Source: Actinomycetes bacterium
GTDB lineage: Bacteria; Actinomycetota; Acidimicrobiia; Acidimicrobiales; Palsa-688
Assembly (NCBI GenBank): GCA_021796905.1
Contig: JAKABK010000165.1
Coordinates: 1-5,378 of the forward strand
Direction of reading: 5' to 3'
Length of the DNA: 5,378 nt
The notes beneath the pieces were generated by a model, which searched no databases, was not told where the DNA came from, and worked only from the letters and a program-made list of their open reading frames with translations. Shown here in pieces: positions 1 to 5,378 of the stretch (the first letter of the stretch is position 1; each line of letters starts with the position of its first letter). A program made the translations under genes and the position numbers.

Positions 1-384
1 ATCGGGAGAGGGGACCGGGATCGCCTGGAGCGCCTGGCGGCCTGCTTCGGCCCGGCCCTGGCTGGCCGGTCAGTGGTGGCCCAACCGCACTGCCACCACC
101 ATTCGGTCTTCGGTTACGACGCCGACCTGCAACTGCTGTCGGCTGCCGGCGCCGAGGTCCGGGCCCTGGCCGGCTGCTGCGGCCTCGCCGGCAACTTCGG
201 GATGGAGCTCGGGCACTACGACGTGTCGGTCGCGGTCGCCGGGGCCTCCCTGCTGCCGGCGCTGCGGGACGCTCCGGCCGGCGCCGTGCTGCTCGCCGAC
301 GGGTTCAGCTGTCGGACCCAGGCCGACCAGCTCGCCGGTCGCTGCGGGCTCCACCTCGCCGAGCTGCTCGCCGGCTCTCAGTGA
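1..384 (+). CDS. CCG-domain (Fe-S) oxidoreductase, C-terminal fragment; probable tail of a FAD-linked dehydrogenase
   Basis: The frame is open from the first base of the window to a TGA at 382-384, giving the last 127 residues of a protein whose start is upstream. The fragment carries the cysteine-rich CCG signature: a QPHCHHH stretch (Cys31), the paired cysteines of GCCGLAGNFG (Cys59-Cys60), and a late cysteine in DGFSCRTQ (Cys104). This pattern is characteristic of the GlpC/heterodisulfide-reductase type domain that binds an iron-sulfur centre. The GCCGLAGNFG and ADGFSCRTQ spellings are those I know from the C-terminus of long fused proteins with an N-terminal FAD-binding (GlcD-like) domain, a ferredoxin domain and then CCG domains. 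Those act as cytoplasmic or membrane-associated 2-hydroxyacid (lactate/glycolate type) dehydrogenases. The substrate cannot be read from this tail. A stand-alone Fe-S subunit is the alternative. The end overlaps the convergent GGDEF-EAL gene by 7 bases. Family is confident; fusion architecture is inferred. Confidence 0.85.
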   Translation: MGRGDRDRLERLAACFGPALAGRSVVAQPHCHHHSVFGYDADLQLLSAAGAEVRALAGCCGLAGNFGMELGHYDVSVAVAGASLLPALRDAPAGAVLLADGFSCRTQADQLAGRCGLHLAELLAGSQ

Positions 385-2411
385 CCGCCCGGGCCCCGCA
401 GTGCCACCAGGTCCGGCGCCACTGCCGTACCCGGCTCACCGGAGCGCATCCCGATCCACGAGCCCAGCGCTCCGGCGCTCATCGGGGGTGCGATGACGAA
501 CCCCTGGGCCTCGACGCACATGGTCCGGCGCAGCAGCTCGACGGCCCGGTCGTCCTCGACGCCTACTGCGACGGTGTCGAGCCCCAGGGCGTCGGCCAGC
601 TCCACCAGGGCCCGGAAGACCCTCTCGTCGCGACGGTCGTGGCCGAGGGAGGAGACCAGCCGCCGGTCGAACTTCACCTGGCGGACCGGGAGGTGACGGA
701 GATGGCCGACGGTCGGGGTGCCGGGGCCGAGGTCGTCGATGGCCATCCCGACTCCCAGCTCGCGGAGGCGGACCAGGCCCGGGCGCGTCCGATCGTCGAA
801 GAGCACCGACCCGTCGGCGACCTCGAGGACCAGTCGCGACGCGTCCAGGCCACTGTTGGCGAGCACCCGTTGCACCAGGCCCGGGAACCTCCGGTCGGCG
901 AGGTCCCGGGGCGACACGTTGACCGCGACCCGCAGGCGGTGACCGGCGGCCTCCCACTCCGCGCCCTGCCGGACGGCCTCGCGCAGCACCCATTCGGTCA
1001 CCAACCCCATGGCGTCGGCCCGCTCCACCGCGGGGAGGAACGCGGCCGGTGCCAGCACCCCGGCCTCGGGGTGCTGCCAGCGCACCAGCGCTTCTACTCC
1101 AACCGGTCGGGAGTCACCGACCGACACGACCGGTTGGTACTCGACCAGCAGCTCCCCGGCCCCGAGCGCGCTGGTCAGCTCCCCCCACCCGCCCCGTGAC
1201 GAGGGGGACGACCCCGAGGTCGTCGGCTCCGGGTCGACGCGGAGCTTGGCGTCGTACATCGCCTCGTCAGCCGAACGGAGCAGTTGGCCGGCGTCGACAC
1301 CGTCAGCGGGCGCAGTGGCAATCCCGACGCTCGCCCCGACAGTGACGAGCGAACCGCCCCCGAGGTCGATCGGGGGGGCGATCGCGTGTTGCAGCCGCCG
1401 GAGGATCTCGCCTGCGGCGGCCGGCGAGGCACCGGGGAGGAGCAACGCGAACTCGTCCCCACCGATGCGGGCGACAAGGTCCGCGTGCCGACAGACCGCT
1501 GCCATCCGCTGGGCCACCTCGATCAGCACCCGGTCGCCCTGGTCGTGGCCGTAGCTGTCGTTGATGCTCTTGAACCCGTCGAGGTCGACGAGCAGCACCC
1601 CCACGTCGCCTCCGGTCTCGACCGACCGCAGCGCGTCCTGCAAGCGCTGGTCGAACAGCCGTCGGTTGGCGAGCCCGGTGAGCGCGTCGTGGGTGGCGTC
1701 GTGACGGCGGCGCAGCGACTGGGAACCGGTGTGGATCACGACCGCGATCGCCCCGAGCAGGGGTGGGAGCGAAAAGAGGGTCCAGCGCCCGGCGACGACG
1801 AGGATGGGGGCGAGGCTGACCAGGGTCAGCTCGAGCAGGACCGCCTCGCTGAACTGGGCGGTGGCCACCTCCCGAAGCGGTAGGCGGCTGTCGATGCCGA
1901 TCCCGACGGAGATCACGACCACGTTGGTGACGAAGGCGGCGAGGAGCGCACCGAAGACGAGGGTGAACCAGCCGATCCCCGGGTGCATGGGCCACGGCAC
2001 CCGGTCCCGACCGGGGTCGAGGTGGAGGACGGTCTCGGCGACGCTCACCGACACGACCAACGCGGCGGCGTTGAACCAGATGGCGATCGGCTCCTTGCGG
2101 CGCGCCACGGCGGCCAGGGTGGCCACCGCCCCGGCTGCGGCAGCGGCAGTCACCGGCGGGACGAGGAACAGGACCGCCCCGAGGAAGGCCCAGGTCCCGG
2201 TGACCTCCCCGGTGCCGCTGCGTCCGCGTCGCTGGATCGTCCAGATCGAGGCGACGACCGCAGCGGCGACGAGCAGCGCGACGAGCACCGGCGACCCGCC
2301 GAAGGGCGCGTGCCCGCGCGACGCCCGAGCGTCGTCGTAGAGCCCGACTGCGGCGACCAGGACCACGACGGCGACGTAGGCGCCCAGCGGCCGGCGCCTC
2401 ACCCGTTCCAC
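378..2411 (-). CDS. Membrane-anchored GGDEF-EAL protein; predicted active diguanylate cyclase with a degenerate EAL domain
   Basis: A 677-residue protein of cyclic-di-GMP turnover at the inner membrane. Residues 1-8 are basic. About seven hydrophobic segments follow between roughly 9 and 228 (for example 9-26, 40-58, 107-126, 146-172, 188-206); I cannot assign this sensor region to a named family. The GGDEF domain spans about 236-391: DALTGLANR at 242-250, the metal-binding aspartate region VDLDGFK at 275-281, and the intact GGDEF active site at 317-321. An RHAD product-inhibition (RxxD) site at 308-311 sits exactly five residues upstream. The EAL domain spans about 411-655: E440-A441-L442, N498, E530, D559-D560, K580 and Q636 are kept, but loop 6 after the DD is degenerate and AEGVE reads AVGVE (V616). 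Synthesis is therefore the likelier activity. The chosen start is GTG at 2411, with GGAG five bases upstream and the first membrane helix right after it. In-frame ATG at 2579 and TTG at 2684 would add Arg/Gly-rich residues whose codons are much richer in A/T third positions, so look noncoding. Start is uncertain; function class is confident. Confidence 0.9.
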   Translation of the reverse strand: MERVRRRPLGAYVAVVVLVAAVGLYDDARASRGHAPFGGSPVLVALLVAAAVVASIWTIQRRGRSGTGEVTGTWAFLGAVLFLVPPVTAAAAAGAVATLAAVARRKEPIAIWFNAAALVVSVSVAETVLHLDPGRDRVPWPMHPGIGWFTLVFGALLAAFVTNVVVISVGIGIDSRLPLREVATAQFSEAVLLELTLVSLAPILVVAGRWTLFSLPPLLGAIAVVIHTGSQSLRRRHDATHDALTGLANRRLFDQRLQDALRSVETGGDVGVLLVDLDGFKSINDSYGHDQGDRVLIEVAQRMAAVCRHADLVARIGGDEFALLLPGASPAAAGEILRRLQHAIAPPIDLGGGSLVTVGASVGIATAPADGVDAGQLLRSADEAMYDAKLRVDPEPTTSGSSPSSRGGWGELTSALGAGELLVEYQPVVSVGDSRPVGVEALVRWQHPEAGVLAPAAFLPAVERADAMGLVTEWVLREAVRQGAEWEAAGHRLRVAVNVSPRDLADRRFPGLVQRVLANSGLDASRLVLEVADGSVLFDDRTRPGLVRLRELGVGMAIDDLGPGTPTVGHLRHLPVRQVKFDRRLVSSLGHDRRDERVFRALVELADALGLDTVAVGVEDDRAVELLRRTMCVEAQGFVIAPPMSAGALGSWIGMRSGEPGTAVAPDLVALRGPGGH

Positions 2412-2416
2412 CCCGG

Positions 2417-2420
2417 CTCC
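2417..2420 (-). promoter_or_regulatory. Ribosome binding site supporting the GTG start of the GGDEF-EAL gene
   Basis: On the minus strand GGAG is followed by the five-base spacer CCGGG and then the GTG whose first base is 2411. This is the main positive evidence for the short start over the upstream ATG (2579) and TTG (2684). The ATG at 2579 has its own GGAG-like stretch, but about 11 bases away, which is longer than usual. Confidence 0.45.
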
Positions 2421-2551
2421 GTCCGGCGCCAGCCCCGACGCGCCGGGGCCGTCGGGCCCCCCGGCTCGTCGTTGCTGTCGTCTCTCACCCCGGGGCCTCC
2501 GACCTTCCCGTCGTCTACCTCGTTGATCGGCTCGTGTACGGCCCGAGTCCA

Positions 2552-2597
2552 CCCGGAGGACTGCTACTGCAAGCGGCATTGCCGGGATTTCTCCGGG
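2552..2597. repeat. Inverted repeat / potential stem-loop in the divergent intergenic region
   Basis: CCCGGAG at 2552-2558 is the exact reverse complement of CTCCGGG at 2591-2597. One G-T and one A-T pair (2559/2590 and 2560/2589) extend the stem to nine pairs. The 28-base loop contains a smaller inverted repeat, GCAA (2569-2572) with TTGC (2579-2582). There is no T tract on either strand, so a simple intrinsic terminator is unlikely. It could be a protein-binding operator, a structured leader RNA of the minus-strand gene, or chance in GC-rich DNA. The nine-pair stem is visible; a role is not. Confidence 0.35.
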
Positions 2598-2709
2598 CCC
2601 TTCGCCACCTTCGCGATCGTGCCCGCCCCCGAGCGCCCAGGCGGTGGCTGCCGGATCGGCCGGTGGCTCCAGGGTCACCCGCAATGGGGCCGGCGCTGCA
2701 GGTCGGTCC

Positions 2710-2722
2710 TAGTCTGTGGGGG
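2710..2722 (+). promoter_or_regulatory. Candidate -10 element of a leaderless promoter for the methyltransferase
   Basis: TAGTCT at 2710-2715 fits the actinobacterial -10 consensus TANNNT and ends seven bases before the ATG at 2723. Transcription would begin at or next to the start codon. The run of five G directly abuts the ATG, with no spacer, so it cannot work as a normal Shine-Dalgarno; that agrees with a leaderless message. No recognisable -35 hexamer was seen about 17 bases upstream. Confidence 0.4.
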
Positions 2723-3454
2723 ATGGACATCCACGACGAGATCCGGCGGTACTGGGACGCTGACGCCGCGGTCTACGACGACGTCCCCAACCACCGGCCG
2801 ACCGACGCCGGCGAGCTGTCTGCGTGGTCGGCGACCCTGGCCCGACTGCTCCCCCCGCCGCCCGCGCGGGTGCTCGACTGCGGTGCGGGCACCGGGTTCC
2901 TGTCGGTCCTCGCCGCCCGCCAGGGGCACAAGGTGACCGCCCTCGACCTGTCGCCGGGGATGCTCGCCCGGCTGGCCGCTCACGCCGCCGCCGAGGGTCT
3001 CGGGATCGACGTCGTCGAGGGACGAGCCGACCGGCCACCGCCCGGACCGTTCGACGCGGTGATGGAACGCCACCTGCTCTGGACCCTCCCCGACCCGGTC
3101 GGGACCTTGCGGGCGTGGAGACAGGTCGCCCCGATGGGACGGCTCATCGTCTTCGAGGGATTGCACGGGGCCGACGACCCGATGTCGCGACTACGACAGG
3201 CCGCCGGGCGGGCCCTCGGTCGTCTGCGGGGACAGGTCACCGGCCACCACGCCGAGTACCCCCCCGAGCTGCTCTCCTCGCTCCCGCTCGCCTCCACGAC
3301 CCCGGCTGCGGTCGTGGAGGCGATCAGCGCCGCCGGCTGGCCGGATCCGTGGCTCGAGCGCCTCCACGACGTCGAGTGGGCCACCCGGGTCGCCCTGCCG
3401 CCAGCCGAGCGGCTCCTCGGGGCGCCGGCCCGGTTCGTGGTCACCGCAGGCTGA
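2723..3454 (+). CDS. Class I SAM-dependent methyltransferase, substrate unknown
   Basis: A 243-residue cytoplasmic protein, a normal length for a stand-alone class I methyltransferase. The N-terminus has IRRYWDADAAVYDD (residues 7-20), the YWD...YD signature of UbiE-like/Methyltransf_11 members. Motif I, which holds S-adenosylmethionine, is VLDCGAGTGFL at 50-60. The acidic residue that contacts the ribose is in VTALDLSPGML at 71-81 (Asp75). Motif IV is near PFDAVMERHLLWTLPDP at 109-125, and the following strand is RLIVFEG at 140-146. The C-terminal part (about 150-243) would form the substrate-side lid; I recognise no specificity motif in it. The ATG at 2723 is preferred because the YWD segment follows directly and a promoter-like hexamer lies just upstream; an open frame continues upstream from a GTG at 2534 but looks noncoding. 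It is 63 bases ahead of xdhC on the same strand. Ubiquinone/menaquinone methylation cannot be concluded from this sequence. Confidence 0.88.
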   Translation: MDIHDEIRRYWDADAAVYDDVPNHRPTDAGELSAWSATLARLLPPPPARVLDCGAGTGFLSVLAARQGHKVTALDLSPGMLARLAAHAAAEGLGIDVVEGRADRPPPGPFDAVMERHLLWTLPDPVGTLRAWRQVAPMGRLIVFEGLHGADDPMSRLRQAAGRALGRLRGQVTGHHAEYPPELLSSLPLASTTPAAVVEAISAAGWPDPWLERLHDVEWATRVALPPAERLLGAPARFVVTAG

Positions 3455-3517
3455 TCGACCCCCGCCTCGCCGACGGCGACCTCCCGGAAGCGTGGCGAGC
3501 GGTAGTAGAACGCCGTC
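3455..3517 (+). promoter_or_regulatory. Methyltransferase-xdhC spacer with a candidate leaderless promoter
   Basis: This 63-base gap holds a small hairpin (TCGCC 3467-3471, three-base loop, GGCGA 3475-3479) with no T tract. Just before the next ATG is the string TAGTAGAAC (3503-3511). TAGAAC at 3506-3511 ends six bases before the ATG at 3518, and TAGTAG (3503-3508) overlaps it. Neither matches TANNNT fully at the last base. There is no Shine-Dalgarno-like sequence near the ATG, so xdhC may be transcribed leaderless from here rather than only by read-through. Weak evidence, by eye only. Confidence 0.3.
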
Positions 3518-4597
3518 ATGGTCGAGCGTTCGGTAACCGACTCCCTCCCTGAGGTGGCCAGCCGGCTCCTCGCTCCGGGAGCTGCCGGCACGGTAACTGC
3601 CCGTGTCGTCGACATCCAGGGCTTCTCCACCTGGGCCGGCGACGAGCTGGTCGTGGTCGACAGCGACGGGGTGCTCCACGGGTCGCTTCTCGGCTCGGTC
3701 GGCGCCGCCCAGGTGCTCGCGGCTTCCCGCCCGCTGCTCGCTTCGGGACACCCGGAGCTGGCGAGCGCGGTCGTCGAGGTCCACGGGGAGGCGGTGGCCG
3801 AGGCCGGGCTGTCCTGCGGGGGTCGGGCGGAGCTGTTGTTGCAACCCACCGACACGATCCCGCCGGCTCTGTGGGAGCTGCTCGCCGGCCGCAGCCCGGC
3901 GGCCCTCGCGACCCGGGTCTCGGGGACCGGCCGGGCGGCCGCCTCCCAGGTCGTCGCCCCCGACGGCCGGGTGTGGGGGTCGCTCGAACCGCCGGCGCCC
4001 GCAGCGGTAGCCGAAGCGGTCCGCCTGCTCGAAGCCGGGCACAGTGCGACGCGCCGGTTGACCGACGAGGCCGGCGAGGTCCTGGTCGAGGCGTGGGTGC
4101 CGTCCCCCCGACTGGTGGTGGTCGGCAGCGGTGAACTGGTGGACGCCCTGGCAGCCCAGGGACGTCTGCTCGGCTGGGAGCTGAGGGCGGTGGAGGACCG
4201 CCCCGCCGACGACAGGCACTGGCCGGCGCTCGGCGAGGCGCTCTCGTGGGCCGGGGCATCCGCGGCGCTGGTCGTCCTCAGCCACGACCCCCATGTCGAC
4301 GTACCGGCCCTCGCCGCCGGGCTCGACGCCGGGATCGCCTACCTGGGGGCGATGGGTTCACGCAGGACCCAGTCCCGTCGGCTGGAGCGCTTGGCCGCCG
4401 ACGGCCGACGCGACGAGGAGATCGACCGTATCCACCGGCCGATCGGCCTGGACCTCGGGGGCCGCAGTGCCCCCGAGGTGGCCCTGGCGATCTGCGCCGA
4501 GGTGCTCGCATGCCACTGCGGCCGCGACGCCCGCCCACTGCGAGAGCACACCGGGCCGATCAACGACCGGCCCAGCGCGGAGCCGGCCCCTGCCTGA
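3518..4597 (+). CDS. XdhC-family molybdenum-cofactor maturation protein
   Basis: A 359-residue protein of the XdhC/CoxI family. In studied relatives XdhC binds molybdenum cofactor, helps it acquire its sulfido ligand, and delivers it to xanthine dehydrogenase-type molybdoenzymes in the cytoplasm. The N-terminal XdhC/CoxI domain covers about 12-110 and ends in the family's GLSCGG motif (98-103, Cys100). The C-terminal Rossmann-like domain covers about 197-335: RLVVVGSGELVDAL (198-211), an acidic turn AVEDRP (224-229), VVLSHDPHVD (252-261), GAMGSRRTQSRRLERL (277-292) and RIHRPIGLDLGGRSAPEVAL (304-323), all typical of this domain. The usual SGGC motif of the first domain is not recognisable; the matching stretch reads LLGSVGAAQ (57-65). 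No molybdoenzyme subunit is in the window, so its client is unknown. Start ATG at 3518 has no Shine-Dalgarno. It converges on pgi, 39 bases away. The family is confident; the symbol is withheld because the client and the N-terminal motif are unusual. Confidence 0.88.
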   Translation: MVERSVTDSLPEVASRLLAPGAAGTVTARVVDIQGFSTWAGDELVVVDSDGVLHGSLLGSVGAAQVLAASRPLLASGHPELASAVVEVHGEAVAEAGLSCGGRAELLLQPTDTIPPALWELLAGRSPAALATRVSGTGRAAASQVVAPDGRVWGSLEPPAPAAVAEAVRLLEAGHSATRRLTDEAGEVLVEAWVPSPRLVVVGSGELVDALAAQGRLLGWELRAVEDRPADDRHWPALGEALSWAGASAALVVLSHDPHVDVPALAAGLDAGIAYLGAMGSRRTQSRRLERLAADGRRDEEIDRIHRPIGLDLGGRSAPEVALAICAEVLACHCGRDARPLREHTGPINDRPSAEPAPA

Positions 4598-4622
4598 GCC
4601 CGGCACCCGCCTCGGCCCGGGC
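4598..4622. terminator. GC-rich hairpin between convergent xdhC and pgi; possible weak terminator
   Basis: GCCCGG (4598-4603), immediately after the xdhC stop, pairs with CCGGGC (4617-4622) around a 13-base loop. It lies in the 39-base gap between the two convergent stop codons, where a bidirectional terminator would be expected. There is no T tract on either strand, and short GC inverted repeats are frequent by chance here. Actinobacterial terminators often lack a U tract, so it is kept as a weak candidate. Confidence 0.3.
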
Positions 4623-4636
4623 GCCCACGTCTCGAC

Positions 4637-5378
4637 CTACCCGGAGCGCGCCGCGCGGTAGCGGCGGATCAAGGCGTTGGTCGAGCTGTCGTGGCGCAGG
4701 TCGGGAGCGGACTCGGCGGTGAGCTCGGGGACGATCCTGCCTGCAAGGGCCTTGCCCAGCTCGACTCCCCACTGGTCGAAACTGTCGATCCCCCAGATGA
4801 CGCCCTGGGTGAGGACCCGGTGCTCGTAGGTCGCGACCAGCTCCCCGAGCACCCGGGGGGTGAGCGCCGGCGCTACCAGCGTGTTGGTGGGGTGGTTGCC
4901 GGCGAAGGTCCGGTGCGGCACCTGGGCCTCGGGCACCCCTTCGGCCACCACCTCGGCTCGGGTCCTGCCGAAGGCCAACGCCTCGGTCTGGGCGAAGAAG
5001 TTGGCCATCAACAGGTCGTGGTGGCCGCCGACGCGGTGGTGCGGGTGCAGGAACCCGATGAAGTCCGCGGGTACCAGGCGGGTCCCCTGGTGCAGCAACT
5101 GGTAGTAGGCGTGCTGGCCGTTGGTGCCCGGGGTGCCCCACACCACCGGTCCGGTCGGCAGGTCGACGGGGTCGCCTGCGAGGGTCACCGACTTGCCGTT
5201 GCTCTCCATCTCCAGCTGTTGGAGGTAGTCGGCGAAACGGGAGAGGTAGTGGTCGTAGGGGAGGACCGCCTGCGTGCCGGCGCCCCACAGGTCGTAGTAC
5301 CAGACGCCGATCAGGCCCATCAGCGCCGGCAGGTTGCGCTCGAAGGGGGCACTGCGGAAATGCTCGTCGATCGCCCGG
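4637..5378 (-). CDS. pgi: Glucose-6-phosphate isomerase, C-terminal fragment
   Basis: The minus-strand frame runs from the window edge to a TAG at 4637-4639, giving the last 246 residues of about 550. The enzyme interconverts glucose 6-phosphate and fructose 6-phosphate in the cytoplasm. The fragment begins with [19 protein letters not shown], which matches the E. coli AMDEHFRTAPFEKNLPVL segment, and continues with [26 protein letters not shown] and MESNGK. Then come [20 protein letters not shown] (80-99), [18 protein letters not shown] and the PGI signature around [10 protein letters not shown] (200-209). The protein ends in the [13 protein letters not shown] tail. By alignment, E. coli His386 is His113 here and the signature lysine (E. 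coli Lys514) is Lys209. The catalytic-base glutamate (E. coli Glu355, in WGEPG) is Thr82. The remaining fold is fully conserved and shows no frameshift. The in-frame ATG at 5320 is internal, not the start. Confidence 0.96.
   Translation of the reverse strand, partial: RAIDEHFRSAPFERNLPALMGLIGVWYYDLWGAGTQAVLPYDHYLSRFADYLQQLEMESNGKSVTLAGDPVDLPTGPVVWGTPGTNGQHAYYQLLHQGTRLVPADFIGFLHPHHRVGGHHDLLMANFFAQTEALAFGRTRAEVVAEGVPEAQVPHRTFAGNHPTNTLVAPALTPRVLGELVATYEHRVLTQGVIWGIDSFDQWGVELGKALAGRIVPELTAESAPDLRHDSSTNALIRRYRAARSG

Larger units (their letters stand above)
2412..2722. other. Divergent intergenic region between the GGDEF-EAL and methyltransferase genes
   Basis: About 311 bases without a convincing gene. 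Both strands have open frames here, but codons are mixed at third positions and the translations are low-complexity (Arg/Gly/Pro-rich). The region should hold the promoters of both flanking genes. What can be seen is a long inverted repeat (2552-2597) and a promoter-like hexamer just before the methyltransferase start. I could not find a good TANNNT hexamer for the minus-strand gene; TAGACG on the minus strand at 2512-2517 is the nearest, and is weak. No match to a known riboswitch, including the conserved core of the c-di-GMP (GEMM) class, was recognised by eye. Confidence 0.5.

Noticed and set aside
381..1199. Long plus-strand open frame of 272 codons opposite the EAL domain
   Set aside because: It is antisense to a clearly recognisable EAL domain, its translation is low-complexity His/Pro/Arg-rich with no family motifs, and such frames are expected in very GC-rich DNA.
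2412..2684. N-terminal extension of the GGDEF-EAL protein to ATG 2579 or TTG 2684
   Set aside because: The added codons have many A/T third positions (AGA, CGA, CAA), unlike the rest of the gene, and encode an Arg/Gly-rich segment. The GTG at 2411 has a well-placed GGAG and leads straight into the first membrane helix. It is not excluded.
2412..2722. A c-di-GMP riboswitch controlling the GGDEF-EAL gene
   Set aside because: The conserved sequence core of the known c-di-GMP riboswitch classes was not seen on either strand; only an unspecific stem is present.
1983..2936. Plus-strand open frame running from the membrane domain of the GGDEF-EAL gene into the methyltransferase
   Set aside because: It overlaps two well-supported genes in wrong frames. 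The cysteine-containing stretch around 2550-2590 looked briefly like a small peptide, but it has no start with a ribosome site and no recognisable fold or family.
3191..4294. Minus-strand open frame of 367 codons opposite the methyltransferase and xdhC
   Set aside because: It is antisense to two proteins with clear motifs, and its own translation is Arg/Gly/Pro-rich without any domain; a composition artefact.
4560..5288. Minus-strand open frame of 242 codons in another frame of pgi
   Set aside because: The correct frame carries the full glucose-6-phosphate isomerase signatures; this one is Arg/Pro-rich and shifted.
1..5378. Mobile elements, CRISPR arrays, tRNA or rRNA genes, toxin-antitoxin or defence cassettes
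   Set aside because: No transposase or integrase motifs, spaced direct repeats, tRNA-like cloverleaf or rRNA sequence was seen; gene content and composition look uniform and chromosomal.

Overview
The window is very GC-rich DNA (codon third positions almost all G or C) and looks like a chromosomal stretch of a high-GC actinobacterium. Two start codons lie six or seven bases after a TAGNNN-like hexamer with no usable Shine-Dalgarno, the leaderless arrangement common in Actinobacteria. Protein styles fit (a fused FAD/Fe-S oxidase tail, a variant XdhC, a WGTPG-type Pgi). Class or genus cannot be settled from this window; an Acidimicrobiia-like lineage is a guess.

Layout. (1) 1-384, plus strand: the C-terminal tail of a CCG-domain (cysteine-rich, Fe-S associated) oxidoreductase, probably the end of a long FAD-linked dehydrogenase whose start is outside the window. 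(2) 378-2411, minus strand: a membrane-anchored GGDEF-EAL protein of cyclic-di-GMP signalling, tail-to-tail with gene 1 and overlapping it by 7 bases. (3) 2412-2722: a divergent intergenic region with a long-stem inverted repeat. (4) 2723-3454, plus strand: a class I SAM-dependent methyltransferase of unknown substrate. (5) 3518-4597, plus strand: an XdhC-family molybdenum-cofactor maturation protein. (6) 4637-5378, minus strand: the C-terminal 246 residues of glucose-6-phosphate isomerase, convergent with xdhC across a 39-base gap holding a GC hairpin.

The genes do not form an obvious pathway. They are ordinary chromosomal functions (redox metabolism, second-messenger signalling, methylation, molybdoenzyme maturation, glycolysis) on alternating strands. 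Only the methyltransferase and xdhC could share a transcript, and xdhC appears to have its own promoter. I found no mobile element, CRISPR array, RNA gene or defence/toxin cassette, and no convincing new system. The points most worth checking are residue-level: Pgi has Thr where the catalytic-base Glu normally sits; the GGDEF domain keeps all its key motifs while the EAL domain has lost several; and the XdhC N-terminal domain lacks the usual SGGC motif.
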